Positions 20,135 to 33,107 of a stretch of 64,000 nt of DNA are shown in pieces. The first letter of the stretch is position 1. The number at the start of each line of letters is the position of its first letter. The stretch lies in the NCBI RefSeq assembly GCF_042477335.2, contig NC_091263.1, positions 70,302,501-70,366,500 of the forward strand, in the 5' to 3' direction. The notes below the pieces were generated by a model that saw only the letters and a program-made list of their open reading frames with translations, searched no databases and was not told the DNA's origin. Made by a program: the position numbers and the translations under genes. Origin of the DNA: Ovis canadensis (Eukaryota; Chordata; Mammalia; Artiodactyla; Bovidae).

Positions 20135-22740
20135 TGTTTTTAAATTAAACTTTGTATTTTTAGATCACTGTAGGTTCCATGCAGTTGTAATAAATAAAAG
20201 AGAGAGATCTTGTGTAACTTTCACCCAGTGGTAACACCTTGCAGAACTACAGTTCAAGCTAGAAGAAATAATTTTACAATTCGTATGGAGACATAAAAGA
20301 TCTCCAAAGAGCCAAAACAGTCTTGAGAAAGAAGTGCAGAGCTGGAGGAATCACGTTCCTTGACCTCAGACTCTACTACAAAGCTACAGTGATCAAAACA
20401 GTTTGGCACTGGCACAAAAACAGACACACAGATCAATGGAATAGGATAGAATCCCATAAATAAACCCACAAACTTATGGGCAATTAATCTATGATAAGGG
20501 AAGAAATATACAATGGAGGAAAGACAATCTCTTCAATTAATGATGTTCAGAAAACTGGACATCTACAAGTAAAAGACTGAAATTAGAATATTCTCTAACC
20601 ATATGCAAAAGTAAACTCAAAATAGATGAAAGACCCAAAAGTAAGACCAGAAGCCATAAAATTTCTACATGAAAACATAGGCAGGAAACTCTTTGACATA
20701 AATCAAATTTTGACATTGACATAAAGCAATTGTTTTTGATCTGTTTTCTAAAGCAAAGGACATAAAAGCAAAAAGAAACAAATGAGACCTAATTAGACTT
20801 AAAAGCTTTTGTATAGCAAAGGAAACCATCCACAAAACGAAAAGACACTCCACAGAATGGGAGAACACATTTGCAAATGATATGGTTGTTAAGGGGTTAA
20901 TATCCAATATATCCATACAGCTCATACAACTCAACATCATAAAAATAAACAAACAAACAAACAAACAATCTGAGTAGAAACTGGGCCAAAGACCTAAATA
21001 GACGTTTTTCCAAAGAGAACATGCAGGTGGGTAACAGGCAAATGAAAAAGTGCTTACCACCACTAATCATTAAAGAAACGCAAATCAATGCCACAGTGGG
21101 AGATTACCGTACACAGTCACAATTCCCATCATAAAAAAGAGTACAAATAACAAATGCTGGCAAGGATGGGGAGAAAAGGGAATCCTTTTATATACTATTA
21201 GAGAATAGAACTATCATAAGACCCAATAATTCCACTCCTGGGTATATACCTGAAGGAAAGAAAAACACTACATTGAAAAGATATTTGCACCCCAATGCTC
21301 GCAGCAGCATTGTTTACAATAGCCAAGATATGGGAGCAAACTCAGTGTCCATCAATGAATGAATGAATGAAGAAGACGTGATACACACACGCACACACAC
21401 ACTCACACACACAAACCCTGGAATATTACACAGCCATAAGAAAGAACGAAATCTTGCCATCTATAGGGATGGACTGGGAGGACATTATGCTGAGTGAAAT
21501 AAGTCAGACAGAGAAAGACAAATACTTAATCTGAAAAATACAGCAGACTAGTAAATACAGAAAGAATAAGAGATAAAGAAACGGACTTGCAGATTCAGAG
21601 AACAAATTAGTGGCTACCAGTGAGGAGAGGGAAGGGAGAAGGGGCAGCAGGGGGCAGGGGATTCAAAGGTATGAACTTTTCTATACGAGATAAGCTACAA
21701 GGTTATAGTGCACAACACCGGGGTCGGGGGGAAGCCACTGTTTTATAGCAACTATCAAAGGAGTATAACCTTTAAAATTGTGAATCACTATGTTATACAC
21801 CCAAAACTTATATAATATTGTACATCAACTACAGTACAATGAAAAAAAACTTACAGTACAATTTCCCAACCGGGATAATGAATTGGTAGAATTCACCAAT
21901 TTTAGTTCTATTCAACAAGAGCACTTAAAACTCACATACATGCTTATAATCCGCTGCCATAAAATAAGCCTGTTTGAAGTATATAGTTCAATTATTTTAG
22001 TATATTCACAAAACAGTACAACTATCACCACTATCTGAGTCCAGAACATTTTCATCAACCCCGAAAAGAAACTCCCTGTCCATTAGCAGTTACTTCTTTT
22101 TCTCTCAAACCCTATCCCCACTAAACCTAGGCCAACCCTTGTCTACTCTCTGTCTCTATGGATTTACCTATTCTGAGTATTTCATATAAATGCAATCTTA
22201 CACTATGCGGCCTTTTGTGACCGGCTTCTTTCACTTAGTATAATGTTTCAAGGGTCATCCATCTCATAACACATATTAGAATTTAGTTCCTTTTTAAGGC
22301 TGTATAATATTTCTTTGTAAGGGAGACACCACACTTATCCATTTTTCAGTCAATGGACATTTATACCATTTCTACTTTTTTGCTATCATGAATCATGCTG
22401 CTGTGAACATTGCTGTGTTTTTGTGCAGAGGTGTGTTTTCATCCCTCCTGAGCACGTAGTCAGGAGTGGGACTGCTAGGTCATTTGGTAACTTGATGGAC
22501 TACCAAACTGTTTTATACAGCATCTGTACCATGGTTCATTCCTACCAGAGCGTACAACGGTTCCAATCACTCCGCATCCCACCAACACTTACTACCTGTC
22601 TTTTTGATTATGGCCTTCCTAGTGGGTGTGAAGTGACTTGTTGTAGTTTTGATTTACCATTTCCTTAATGGTTAATAATACTGAGCATCTTTTCATGTGC
22701 TATTGGCCATTTGTATATCTTTGGGTAGAGACAGACTACT
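20135..22740 (-). mobile_element. Old L1 3' end, antisense, host of a sense L1
   Basis: The outer element is an antisense L1: 20135-20257 ('tgcagttgtaataaataaaag', 'gcagaactacagttcaa') and 21848-22740 ('ttacagtacaatttcccaacc', 'tctatggatttacctattctg', 'ttggtaacttgatggac'). The two parts join correctly when the sense L1 between them is removed. Confidence 0.8.
20258..21847 (+). mobile_element. L1 3' part, sense, inserted into antisense L1
   Basis: About 1.6 kb covering the end of ORF2 and the 3'-UTR. Conserved landmarks: GATCAATGGAATAGGATAGA, GAAACGCAAATCAATGCCAC, GCAGCAGCATTGTTTACAAT, ACATTATGCTGAGTGAAATA. Both frames are full of stops. Flanks AACTACAGTTCAA (20245-20257) and ACTTACAGTACAA (21849-21861) look like a diverged target duplication. 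Internal (AAAC)n at about 20943-20968 and (GAAT)n/(CA)n at about 21353-21412. Confidence 0.88.
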
Positions 22741-22823
22741 TTTCAAAGTCCTGAAGGTACTTGATGATAAAGGAAATGTAACAATGTGTTTACCGCATTT
22801 TGATGTTAGATTAGAAGAAAAAA

Positions 22824-22839
22824 ATATATATATATATAT
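22824..22839 (+). repeat. (TA)n microsatellite
   Basis: Eight or so TA units after an A-run. Confidence 0.85.
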
Positions 22840-22844
22840 TTACA

Positions 22845-23440
22845 CACTCACTCATTAAGACATTTTCTGGAGCACCTACGATATTCTAGCTACCAGACAT
22901 AGGAAAGAACCCTAGCATCAACCGTGAGAAGCGGCCTGGATAAGATGCTGCAGTCAGGTTCCTGGCTCTTTTATGAAGGTCTGTTTCTGACTTCTCATCT
23001 GGAGGATTCATCTTGGTTCCTGGCAGGGGCAGAAAGGCAATGTGACAGGGTCCCTGATCTCTAGCAGCTCACTGTCTTGCGGGGGAGACAAACACATAAA
23101 GACATCATTGCCATCCCATATGGTCAGCACAATGGTGGTTGTCTGTCCAAAGAGCACAGAGCAGGGAGCCATTAATTCTGCTGAGCATCCAGGAAGGGTG
23201 CATAGGGGAGATGACATTTGAATTGGGTGTTAAAGGATGTCTAGAGGCCTGACAGATGGAGAAAGCGCAAGCGTGTTGTAGGCTGGGCGAAGGCATGACA
23301 TCAGAGCTGATTGTGTGCAGAGGCGGAGGGTGCAAATTCGAGAGGGGTGGGGGTGAGAGCCGGGCTGTGTGGAGCTGCCGGAGGGAGCATCTGTCTACAC
23401 AGTGTAAATCGGGAGACTTTTTCTGTTTAAACAAAAGAAT
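22845..23440 (-). repeat. L2, antisense
   Basis: Text CACTCATTAAGACATTTTC with GGAGCACCTACGATATTC, then TAGCAGCTCACTGTCTTG, GATGACATTTGAATTGG and GTTAAAGGATG, corresponds to the reverse strand of the L2 3' region in the correct order. The plus open frame 23256-23504 is read through it and is not a gene. Confidence 0.6.
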
Positions 23441-25434
23441 GGTGCAATTGACTCTCAGCTTTAAGAGATCAGCTGCGGTGGTGGGGGTGGGGGCAGCCTG
23501 CTAGACGACTTAAGAGGTTGGCAAAATTTCTGCAGGGTCAAATCATAAACATTTTTGGCCTTCCCAAAACATGATCTTCATCCCAGCTTCTCGACTCCAC
23601 TGCTGTAGCGTGAGCAGCCACAGACAATACTTAAATGTACAAGACTGACTGTGTCCAAACACAGCTTTATTTACAAGACCAAGAGGAGCCTGTTTGTCTG
23701 GAGGGCAGTGGTTTATTGACTGCTAGATCAGACCAGGGGAAGAATGAAAGCAAGTAGACACCTGAGCATCCAGAAGTTCTCTCATTCGTGGTGAAAATCA
23801 AAACCAAACAAGGGGAGTTTTGAGGCAGAGGCTACCATCAGGGTTCCAGAAGAGATAGGTCCTCAGCACAGGCTGGGCTAGAGAGCAGAACTCTGCTTCC
23901 CACCCCAGTCCAGCCCCAGCCAGCAACCGGCGCAAGGCAAGGCAGAATCCCGAGACTGCCGAAGTACGGCATTGCTTCAGGCCGCTGGAGTTCCCCTGCT
24001 GTCCCCTGTATTAGCCGTGTGGGACATATGGAGCCTAAACCAGGGACAATCCCGCCAAGGGAAGGAGGCACCTGGATGACAAGGTAGGAAGTCCTGGCAA
24101 AGCATAACCTGGTCTGGGACAGAAGAGCCTAGTCTGGGTGATTTAGAGAAGCATGTGATCCAAGGCACCCCCGGGGACCCAGAGGTGGGACGCACGGGTG
24201 GTCCTGGACCAGAGCTGGAAGCTGCACAGTAGGAAGCAGGGGCCGCACTTGGTCTCTGCCGCAGGCTGTGCAAACCAGCTTTCCATCTCGGTGTGCGGAG
24301 GAGGTGTCAGCAGGGGGGTGGAGATGCGGAGAAGGTTTGTAAGTGGCCCTAGAAAAACATGCAGGCTTTCAGAAAGCCATTTAAAAGGCTCAGCCTGCTG
24401 ACGAAAACTGTCAAGCTTCTTCGGTCTTGGCCAGGATTAAATCAACCCCCGGGGTCATAACCCTGGAATCGCACACTCAACAGCCTCTCTGATTGGCTGC
24501 TGGTGACATAAGAGAAGTTCAGGGAGGTGATTGGAGGGCCGGCCGCCGCTGCTGAGCTGTGAACCCAGGAGGGAAACAGAACTGCGGTGGGAGGGGGAGC
24601 ACCCACCGACATCTTTTAAAGTTTAGGGCGTGTTTTACATAATAAAGATGGTGTTCAAGATAGTGATGTCTCTGTATGGTCGCTAAGGTGCACCTGGGCT
24701 CCTCTGTGTTGCTTCTGCCTGCCCTGTGCCAGGTGTCTCGCTCTCCCTGGAGACTCGCAGGCAAGTGCCAACAGGTCTCCCTGCACCCCTCATCACTTGC
24801 CCTCTGCCCAGACCTGCTGTCTGCAGCCCCAGGCGGGCATCCGGCTCCCACCTGCAGCCCGGCCCGATGGCAGCGTCTCAAGCCATGCCCTGGCGCCGGG
24901 GCAGGTAGCCTCCTTGACAAACTCTCCAAACAGAGCGAAGCCGCAGCGGGAGGAATAAACAGAATGAGATGCACAGACGTGTGGGCACAGCCTGGAGAGG
25001 AGTGTTTTCTTTAACAGACACGGTCACCAGGAGCTGGGGAGCGGGGGTGGGTTGTGGGTCCCCTGGGGAATCACTGCATATCCTCTGCCCTTGGCAGGTA
25101 GCCAGAGGAGAGGAAATTGCAGGCAACAGCTGGTGCCCTTGAGGGGCAGTAGGGGCTGCTCTTGAAAGGCGCTGGATCCATGCAGTGTGGTGGGGAAGCA
25201 GCTGAGGTTGGATTCTAGGCCTGATGTGCTGCGAACTTGCTGTGTGACTGTGGGGCTCCTCTCTGAGTCTCTGTTGCCTCCTTTGGCGGAGGAGGTGGGG
25301 GGGGGGCGGGGAGGCAGCGGCAGTTGGGGGATACAACTCATTCCCCTCGAGGCCTTTTCCAGCTCAGCCTTTCCCTCCTAATGGAACACTGGTGTTCCAG
25401 GAGCTGAACAAAGTGTTCTGGTGCCAAGAGTATT
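23441..25434. other. GC-rich single-copy DNA, no gene proven
   Basis: About 2 kb with many overlapping open frames on both strands (largest: minus 24878-25336, minus 24519-24974, plus 24676-25014). None shows a domain, and opposing frames of equal length argue against coding. Two ATTGG boxes (24491 and 24530) and an ATAAA near 24640 are present but no promoter can be asserted. Confidence 0.45.
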
Positions 25435-25660
25435 AACAATACCTGGCATTTGTTAAGCCTCATACTATGGAGCAGGTGCTATGCTGGGGGCTTTACAGAC
25501 ACTAACGCTAAACTGGAGAATAATCCTGCCAAGAAGGTATTATCTCCATCTCAAAGAAGAGGAAGTGGGTTCCAAGAGATTGACTAACTTGCCCACTCTC
25601 CTAATAGAGAATACTCTTGATATAAACCCAGGTCTTTCTGACTGCAAAGTCCCGCAAATA
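25435..25660 (+). repeat. MIR
   Basis: GCAGGTGCTATGCTGGGGGC, CTCAAAGAAGAGGAAGTGGG and GACTAACTTGCCCACTCTCC fit MIR. Confidence 0.7.
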
Positions 25661-25692
25661 TAATAATTTTTTCTTTCTGATTTGCTAATAAA

Positions 25693-25768
25693 AAAGCCGC
25701 TGCTGCTGCTAAGTCGCTTCAGTTGTGTCCAACTCTGTGCGACCCCAGAGACGACAGCCCACCAGGCT
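25693..25768 (-). mobile_element. Bov-A fragment, antisense
   Basis: Only the terminal 75 bp of a Bov-A2 unit (GCTGCTGCTGCTAAGTCGC to CAGCCCACCAGGC). Confidence 0.88.
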
Positions 25769-26802
25769 AATGACTAGTAACTTAGTCAATTTTAAGTTTT
25801 TCTCCCGACATTTTTCTTTGATGACTACTATCAAATACTAGCAGGGCATCCAAACCTCTTGGCAAATGAATACTGTAAATGAAATGAACGCAGTGGAGAC
25901 TCTTGGAAACTGGGTCCTGGGGAAACTTGTCTGGAGCCTCAGCAGCTCTTCTCCTCCGTGAGCCAGTCTGCTTGAGGCTGTGGTTTGGTTGTTTCACATA
26001 AGTGTGCATGTTCAATCAAGCAGAATGTTTCTGGCCCAACTACATGCGAAGTACATCGGTGTACTCTGAGTTCAACCACGGTTCTTATGAGACATAGAAA
26101 TGCAGGTGTTTCATCACCTCCTGCAAAGGAAGCTGACTTCCAGGTGCTCTGTCACTGAAAACACCCTGGTTCCAACTCCATGAAGGCTCAACTTACAGGC
26201 AGGAACACTTCCTGGATGAACAGAGCACGGGAGAGTTCTCTCAGTACCTTAGAAATCCGAGCCGGAGGAGGTCTCTTTCTCTTCCCTGGGAGTCTGAGGA
26301 TGTTCCTTCCCTTTAAATGTGCACCTGGAAAGTTCTCCATCAAACAGGCTGACACAGGCAGGCCCTCCACCCCCAACGACTGCAGTCATTGAGTTCCAGG
26401 GTGGTTGTGGACCAGCTGGCTGGGAGAGCACAAGACGGACTAGCTGGGCCATGGACAGAGTGGGGTAGGCACCTGCCATGAAGGGGCCACACGCCACTGG
26501 CCCAGGGGATGGAGCCTGTGACCTCCTGACTCCCACAGCTGCCCATGGACCCCACCTCTCTCCTTTTGAGGTTCAGGCCATGAGCCAGAACACTTTTCTT
26601 CTTGCTGTCTCTGAACGACCTCTGACATTCGACATCAGGATCACACTTCCTGCCACCATCCTGGCGATTTCTGCCATCAATGTGTACAGCTTACTCTTCA
26701 GCTATGTTTTCCAGGCAGCATTGCCATTTCAGCAAGGTGGCCAGGATCTGGCCTTCCTGTGGTCCCGTCTCCACTGTGTGAACTGCTACAGATTTTAAGA
26801 GA
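25769..26802. other. Single-copy DNA, no gene seen
   Basis: Several short open frames; the plus one at 26478-26798 has a hydrophobic stretch but no homology I recognise and runs into the next SINE. Confidence 0.45.
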
Positions 26803-26999
26803 TGTGTGTGCTAAGTCATTTCAGTTGTGTCAGACTCTGTGTGACCCCCATGGACTGCAGCCGGTCAGACTCCTCTCTTCATGGGATTCTCTAGGCAAGA
26901 ATACTGGAGTGGGGTGCCACTTCCTTCCCCAGAGGATCTTCCTGACCCAGGGATGAACCCATGTCTCTTATGTCTCCTGCACTGGCAGGCGGGTTCTTT
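26803..26999 (-). mobile_element. Bov-tA SINE
   Basis: Antisense copy with body and tRNA-like head (GTCTCCTGCACTGGCAGGCG). Similar flanks AGATGTGTGTGCT (about 26800) and AGAGGTGTGTGCT (about 27000) suggest a diverged target duplication. Confidence 0.9.
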
Positions 27000-27196
27000 A
27001 GAGGTGTGTGCTGAGATGCTTTAAAACAAAGTCAAGCCAGTGTGCTGGTGCAAGTAACTTAATTCATATCCAGATGTCTTTACTCGACTCCTACTGAGAG
27101 TGAGGTGTTACTATGCACGTTATCCCCCTGGATCCCAAAGGTAACCATTTGAACTTTTACTTTTTTATTTTTGGTCTGTCTAGCTCTAAGAAGGCT

Positions 27197-27435
27197 TTCG
27201 TTGTTGCCGTTCCAGCTGCTAAGTCATGTCCAACTCTTTGCTAACTGCAGCATGCCAGGCCTCCCTGTCCCTCACTCTCTCCCAGTGTTTGCTCAAGCGC
27301 ATGTCCATTGAACTGGTGCTACTATCCAACCAGCTCATTCTCTGTCACCCCTTCTCCCTCTGCCCTCAGTCTCTCCCAGCATCAGAGTCTTTTCCAATGA
27401 ATCGGCTCTTCGCATCAGGTGGCCAAAGTGTTGGG
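27197..27435 (-). mobile_element. BovB 3' fragment, antisense
   Basis: About 240 bp of the BovB tail in reverse: GTCATGTCCAACTCTTTGC to GCATCAGGTGGCCAAAG, including CAGCATCAGAGTCTTTTCC. Confidence 0.93.
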
Positions 27436-27479
27436 GCTGCTGGGTTTGGGTATATCCAGAAAGGCAGTTGAGGCTCTAC

Positions 27480-27620
27480 TATGTGATGTCAGGATTAATA
27501 TCACTGCAGTTTTACAGATTAAAAAACAACAACAATAACAACACTGAGACTTAGAATAAATGTTGGCCCCAAGGCCACATAGCAACTGGCAACATGGAAA
27601 CTTGAACTTAAATCTAAGAG
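27480..27620 (+). repeat. MIR
   Basis: ACTGCAGTTTTACAGATTAA, then AAGGCCACATAGCAACTGG. Confidence 0.6.
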
Positions 27621-27859
27621 GTATAAAGAACAGAGTGCAAAGGGGGGACATTAACACTCACCTGGCAGGATCACTGCAAGGCAAACGATGCAGCTTATGT
27701 GATGTGCAGGGGCAGGAGGGCAGCAGGTGCTTAAGCAGTGTTGTCTTCCTTCCTCTCTCTTTTTCAGATGCTGAGCTCTTTCCATGACACCACCCTGCCT
27801 CCTCATCACTGCAGCTCACCAGAGAGGATGTTATACATCAGCTTTACGATGGATAAAAC

Positions 27860-28060
27860 ACCACCACAGTCAGGTAATTTGAGCCTCACGAGGACCCTTG
27901 CAAAGTAGGAATTATCCCTATTTCCTAGAAGAGGAAACCCAACTTTTTAGAGGATAAATGATCTCCTGGGGCCAGTTAGCTGAAAAGAAGCAGGGGTGGG
28001 ATTTGAATCTAGGTTTGATGACCACCCAGAGGTCACGTCTTTCCTGTTAAGCCACACAGT
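27860..28060 (+). repeat. MIR
   Basis: GAGCCTCACGAGGACCC, AGAAGAGGAAACCCAAC, GTGGGATTTGAATCTAGG. Confidence 0.7.
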
Positions 28061-28127
28061 CACTTTCAGTCAATAATTAAGCTTCTGACAGCAATAGGCA
28101 TAGAAGGTGTAGGTATTTTCTTTAGAT

Positions 28128-28343
28128 GAAAACTAAAAGTGTTAGTCACTCAGTCGTGTTAACTCTCTGTGACCCCATGGACTGTAGCTCGCCAGGCTCC
28201 TCTGTCCACAGGATTTCCCACACAAGAATACTGGAGTGGGTCTCCACTTCCTCCTCCAGGGGATCTTCCCAACTCAGTGATCGAACCTGCATCTCCTATA
28301 TGGCAGGCAGATTCTTTACAGTCTAAGTCACCAGGGAAGCTCC
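28128..28343 (-). mobile_element. Bov-tA SINE with target duplication
   Basis: Complete antisense copy flanked by the exact 11-bp repeat TTTCTTTAGAT (28117-28127 and 28344-28354). Confidence 0.95.
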
Positions 28344-28354
28344 TTTCTTTAGAT

Positions 28355-29879
28355 AAGTTAATATTATGTGGAAATACCATTTGGAAATTGGAAAGCAGAA
28401 ATGCTTTCTCTTCTGTGAGTAAAAAGAAAAAAACTGAGAAGAGTAGTGGCTACATAATCGTATGTATGTACGTAACTGCATAAAGTAATCCTTTTTCACA
28501 TGAAAACCTGATGGAAACATCATAAAAATATTTTTTTAAAAGCATAAAAATATTCTGATGGAAACATCATAAAATATGCTTACTGCATATTTTTAAAATA
28601 AAAGTATTTTACATTTAGAAATGAGTTAAACATTTCGAAAACTCTCATTCTTTCACTGGAAAAAAATCTGCTTTTTTTGGTCTTGAATAAAAATATCTGG
28701 AAAACATATGTTTGCTGTTCTAGTGAGATAAAACCACTGACAGCTCTACATTTGTGCTGGCTGTGGCTGTGCTCCTAATAAAAATAGTGAAAATATGACC
28801 CCAAGCCCCTCCCTCACCTGCTCAATTGGAAAATGGGTCAGCTCCCAGTGAATTCAGTTACGTGCTTCGATGAGCTTCAGGTTCTGGAAGAGCTCCAAGG
28901 TTTGAAAAACAAACGGCTTTCAGCATCTGGTCCTCCCAAAAAGGAAACCTTAAAATTATGCTCGAGTTATGAAGGATGCATAAAAAGGTGGTGTCAAACA
29001 ACTAGAGTGAGCTTACAAAAGACACTCAGATGGAGTCTCCTGTCCTAGGGATCGAATCAAGTCTAAATAAATATTTAGCTCACAATATAAATGCATTTGG
29101 TTAAAAATTTCAATCAAGGATTTTGGGCTAAAACATAGATTGGACCCTACTCATTTGGTTTCCATCAATTTTTCAATATAAGATTATGTAATTGGCCAAG
29201 GAACAGGGGAGGATCAAAACCTCAAATCCCACAGGGCTAGGCAGGTGATCTAAACCAGAGAGACTTGGCTGTGAGCAGTCAACTGTCAGAAGAGAGATGA
29301 GAGTTCCCTCACCTGCAAATGAGGATAATATACATCTCACGGCACTGTTATGAGGCTTAAGTTAGACAATGCCCATGAACAAGCTTTCAGAGATGTGTTT
29401 ATTAAAAGCTGTTAAGCCTCTGCACAAAGAGTAGCCATTGTGTTTGGATGATCTGTACCCAGTTGCTTTCCTTGAATGACATCACAATGCCCCAGTAAGC
29501 TACTCTTTCTTTCACACACTTGATGTACCCACAATCTCTCTTCTTTCCCATCTGTGATGAAGCTGATCAACAAAATGGCACAGCAATGTCTGAAAGAGGG
29601 AATTTAGGCAAGGAGGGGTGTTCCTGCTTCATCCTTTTCCTCAACAAACTATTCTGAGGGCTTCCTACGGGCAAGGCATGGGTGACTAGAGGAAATGAGT
29701 AGCAATCTTACTGGCCATCCCATGAAGAGAGAACAGCCTTCATCCCAATTCTGAAAAAAAAAAAAACAGGGTGTGCCAGCCAAGGTGTCCAAAATATTAC
29801 CATCTCAACATACAATAAATATTAATCAATATCCAGCATTACTCATGAGACATTCTACACTTTTTTTTTTTCTTTCACA
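28355..29879. other. AT-rich single-copy DNA
   Basis: No gene. A 20-bp direct repeat (CTGATGGAAACATCATAAAA) lies at 28508-28527 and 28555-28574. A MIR-like word occurs near 29310-29350. Ends in a T-run just before the next BovB. Confidence 0.45.
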
Positions 29880-30548
29880 CTAAGGCATCCAGTCCCATCA
29901 CTTCATGGGAAATAATAGATGAGGAAACAGTGGAAACAGTGTCAGACTTTATTTTGGGGGGCTTCAAAATCACTGCAGATGGTGATTGCAGCCATGAAAT
30001 TAAAAGACGCTTACTCCTTGGAAGAAAAGTTATGACCAACCTAGATAGCATATTCAAAAGCAGAGACATTACTTTGAAGACTAAGGTCCGTCTAGTCAAG
30101 GCTATGGTTTTTCCTGTGGTCATGTATGGATGTGAGAGTTGGACTGTGAAGAAGGCTGAGCCCCAAAGAATTGATGCTTTTGAACTGTGGTGTTGGAGAA
30201 GACTCTTGAGAGTTCCTTGGACTGCAAGGAGATCCAACCAGTCCATTCTGAAGGAGATCAGCCCTGGGATTTCTTTGGAAGGAATGATGCTAAAGCTGAA
30301 GCTCCAGTATTTTGGCCACCTCATGTGAAGAGTTAACTCATTGGAAAAGACTCTGATGCTGGGAGGGATTGGGGGCAGGAGAAGAAGGGGACGACAGAGG
30401 ATGAGATGGCTGGATGGCATCACTGACTCGATGGCCGCGAGTCTGAGTGAACTCCAGGAGTTGGTGATGGACAGGGAGGCCTGGCGTGCTGCGATTCATG
30501 GGGTCGCAAAGAGTCGGACACGACTGAGCGACTGAACTGAACTGAACT
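29880..30548 (+). mobile_element. BovB 3' part, young type
   Basis: 5'-truncated BovB. Shares GATGAGGAAACAG and TTTATTTTGGGGGGCT with the copy at 42079-42778 and ends in a (GAACT)n tail. The C-terminal BovB ORF (about 29930-30328) is nearly open, with the [19 protein letters not shown] block and [20 protein letters not shown], but it lacks the catalytic domains. Confidence 0.95.
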
Positions 30549-30789
30549 GAAGTCTTTCAAATCTGGTATGAATTCTACACTCACATCACATCTTACTCTG
30601 GAGCAGACAAATGTCAAGGGCACTATGGCCCCGTGTCTAGTGGCCACCAGGCTGTTGAGATCTTTGGAGAAAAGTGCCAAACAGACATGCTAAAAGTATA
30701 GACAGTGGATACTTGAACGTCTGTTCTGTATTACGGGGGCTCCGAGGTTTTACAGTGGAATAGGAGAAGCCAGCACCATTCAGATCTCT
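30549..30789. other. Short single-copy gap
   Basis: No feature recognised between the BovB and L1 tails. Confidence 0.4.
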
Positions 30790-31545
30790 TTTCAGAAACA
30801 TCCCTCCAGTGGGAATGCAAACTAGTACAGCCACTATGGAGAACAGTGTGGAGATTCCTTAAAAAACTGGAAATAGAACTGTCATACGACCCAGCAATCC
30901 CACTGCTGGGCACGGACACTGAGGAAACCAGAATTGAAAGAGACACGTGTATCCCAATGTTCATTGCAGCACTGTCTACAATAGCTAGGACATGGAAGCA
31001 ACCTTGATGTCCATCGGCAGACGAATGGATAAGAAAGTTGTGGCACATATACACAACAGAATATTATTCAGCTATTAAAACCAACACATTTGAATCAGTT
31101 CTAATGAGGTGGATGAAACTGGAACCTATTATACAGAGTGAAGTAAGTCAGAAAAAAAAAACACCAACACACTATATTAAAACATATATATGGAATTCAG
31201 AAAGATGGTAATGATGACCCTATACGCGAGACAGCAAGAGACACAGATATAAAGAACAGACTTTTGGACTCTGTGGGAGAAGGTAAGGGAGGGATGATTT
31301 GAGAGAAGAGCATTGAAACATGTATGTTACCACATGTGAAATAGATGACCGGTCCAAGTTTGATGCATGAAACAGGGCACTCAAGGCCGGTGCACTGGGA
31401 AAACCCAGAGGGGTGGGATGGGGAGGGAGGTGGAGGCGGGTGCAGGATGGGGGCACATGGACAACTGTGGCTGGTTCCTGTCAATGTATGGCAAAAACCA
31501 CGACAATATTGTAAGTTGTTTCCAAAAAGAAAGAAACACCCCTCT
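30790..31545 (+). mobile_element. Young bovine-type L1 3' end
   Basis: The least diverged L1 here: ACTATGGAGAACAGTGTGGA, CCACTGCTGGGCACGGACAC, TGGATAAGAAAGTTGTGGC, GGACTCTGTGGGAGAAGG, AAACCACGACAATATTG. It is 5'-truncated within ORF2 and includes the 3'-UTR. No open frame of enzymatic value. Confidence 0.88.
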
Positions 31546-32032
31546 AACTGTCAGAACTGGACTGCTCCCGGCTGAGGCTTCCTGTTGGACCTGTCATGGG
31601 GGAGCACTCTGCAAGGCCACCTGGCCCCAGAGCACCCCTGGAGGACCAGCTGAGGCCTCTACTGCGGCCGTGTCCCAGCCCGGCTTCTCCCTCTGCCTGC
31701 CCCCGCTGTCCCCGCTTCCTTCCAGTGGGTGTCCCTGACAGCAGCCCCACCTCCACCTCCTGCAGGCTGATCCCCTTCTCCGGGTCTGTTCCCCAGGGCA
31801 GCCCCCCCGACCAGGGCTTCCATCCCCAGTGTGACATCCTTCTTCTCCATGGAGGCAGCTGCATCCACAGACCGAGACTTCCGTCTGTCTTACTGGCCCG
31901 AGGACTGGAGGTCTGGGGGCCTCTAGCCAGATGATTATCTGCAGCAAAGGAGGAAGATACATCGTCCCTGCACATTCTCTCTTAAAAGTCCCTCCAGTCT
32001 CAGGAATCATACTGGCTTCTCCAGCTTCTGTA
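31546..32032. other. C-rich single-copy DNA
   Basis: Open frames on both strands over the same bases (minus 31544-31975 and 31594-32010, plus 31596-31934) without domains; not called as genes. Confidence 0.45.
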
Positions 32033-32597
<565 letters not shown>

Positions 32598-33107
32598 AAA
32601 CCTGGCTCTCAGACTACGACTGTGGCAAGACTGGATGTCGCTGGATGTCACGACGGGCCATCGTGTTGGTCTTGTTTCCTCATGTGGTGAGATTTGTAGG
32701 CACTCAACTCAAAGGTCCCAGCAGCCTCTCCGAGGACAACACGGGCTCCGGGACAGGCTGAGGAATCCTATCTTCCAGGAGATGGCTGGAAACAGTATAG
32801 CCTGTCATATCCAGGCACATCTTGGCATCACATTGGAGGCCAAGCAAATGGAACAGACCCCTTTTGAGTTGTCTCTGTGTCCTAAAATCTGGTTTGCTTG
32901 GCTTAGAGGTGAGAGGCACCTCTGGTTTGAGACCCTCAAACAAATCTCTAAATTCTCAGGCGAAAAAAAGAAAGCCAAAGTCCTGTTTTCTGTCAACTCC
33001 TTAACTCTTCCGGTCTTTCTGTCCCATCTCCCTTGTTGTTTCTCTTCGTAACCCCCACCATTCCTCTGAGGCTATCTCAAGGGCCTTCTCCTGAGACCAA
33101 CCTTTCT
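32598..33107. other. Single-copy DNA, no gene seen
   Basis: A plus open frame (32593-33051) has no family signature; its start overlaps the target duplication of the retrocopy. Confidence 0.45.

Noticed and set aside
21353-21412. Repeats with spacers resembling a CRISPR-like array
   Set aside because: GAAT and CA microsatellites inside an L1 in a mammalian genome; no repeat-spacer structure.
24519-25341. Open frames of 100-150 codons on both strands
   Set aside because: Same reason: overlapping opposite frames, low-complexity composition, no family match.
31544-32010. Minus-strand frames of about 140 codons
   Set aside because: C-rich sequence with simultaneous open frames on the other strand; no homology recognised.
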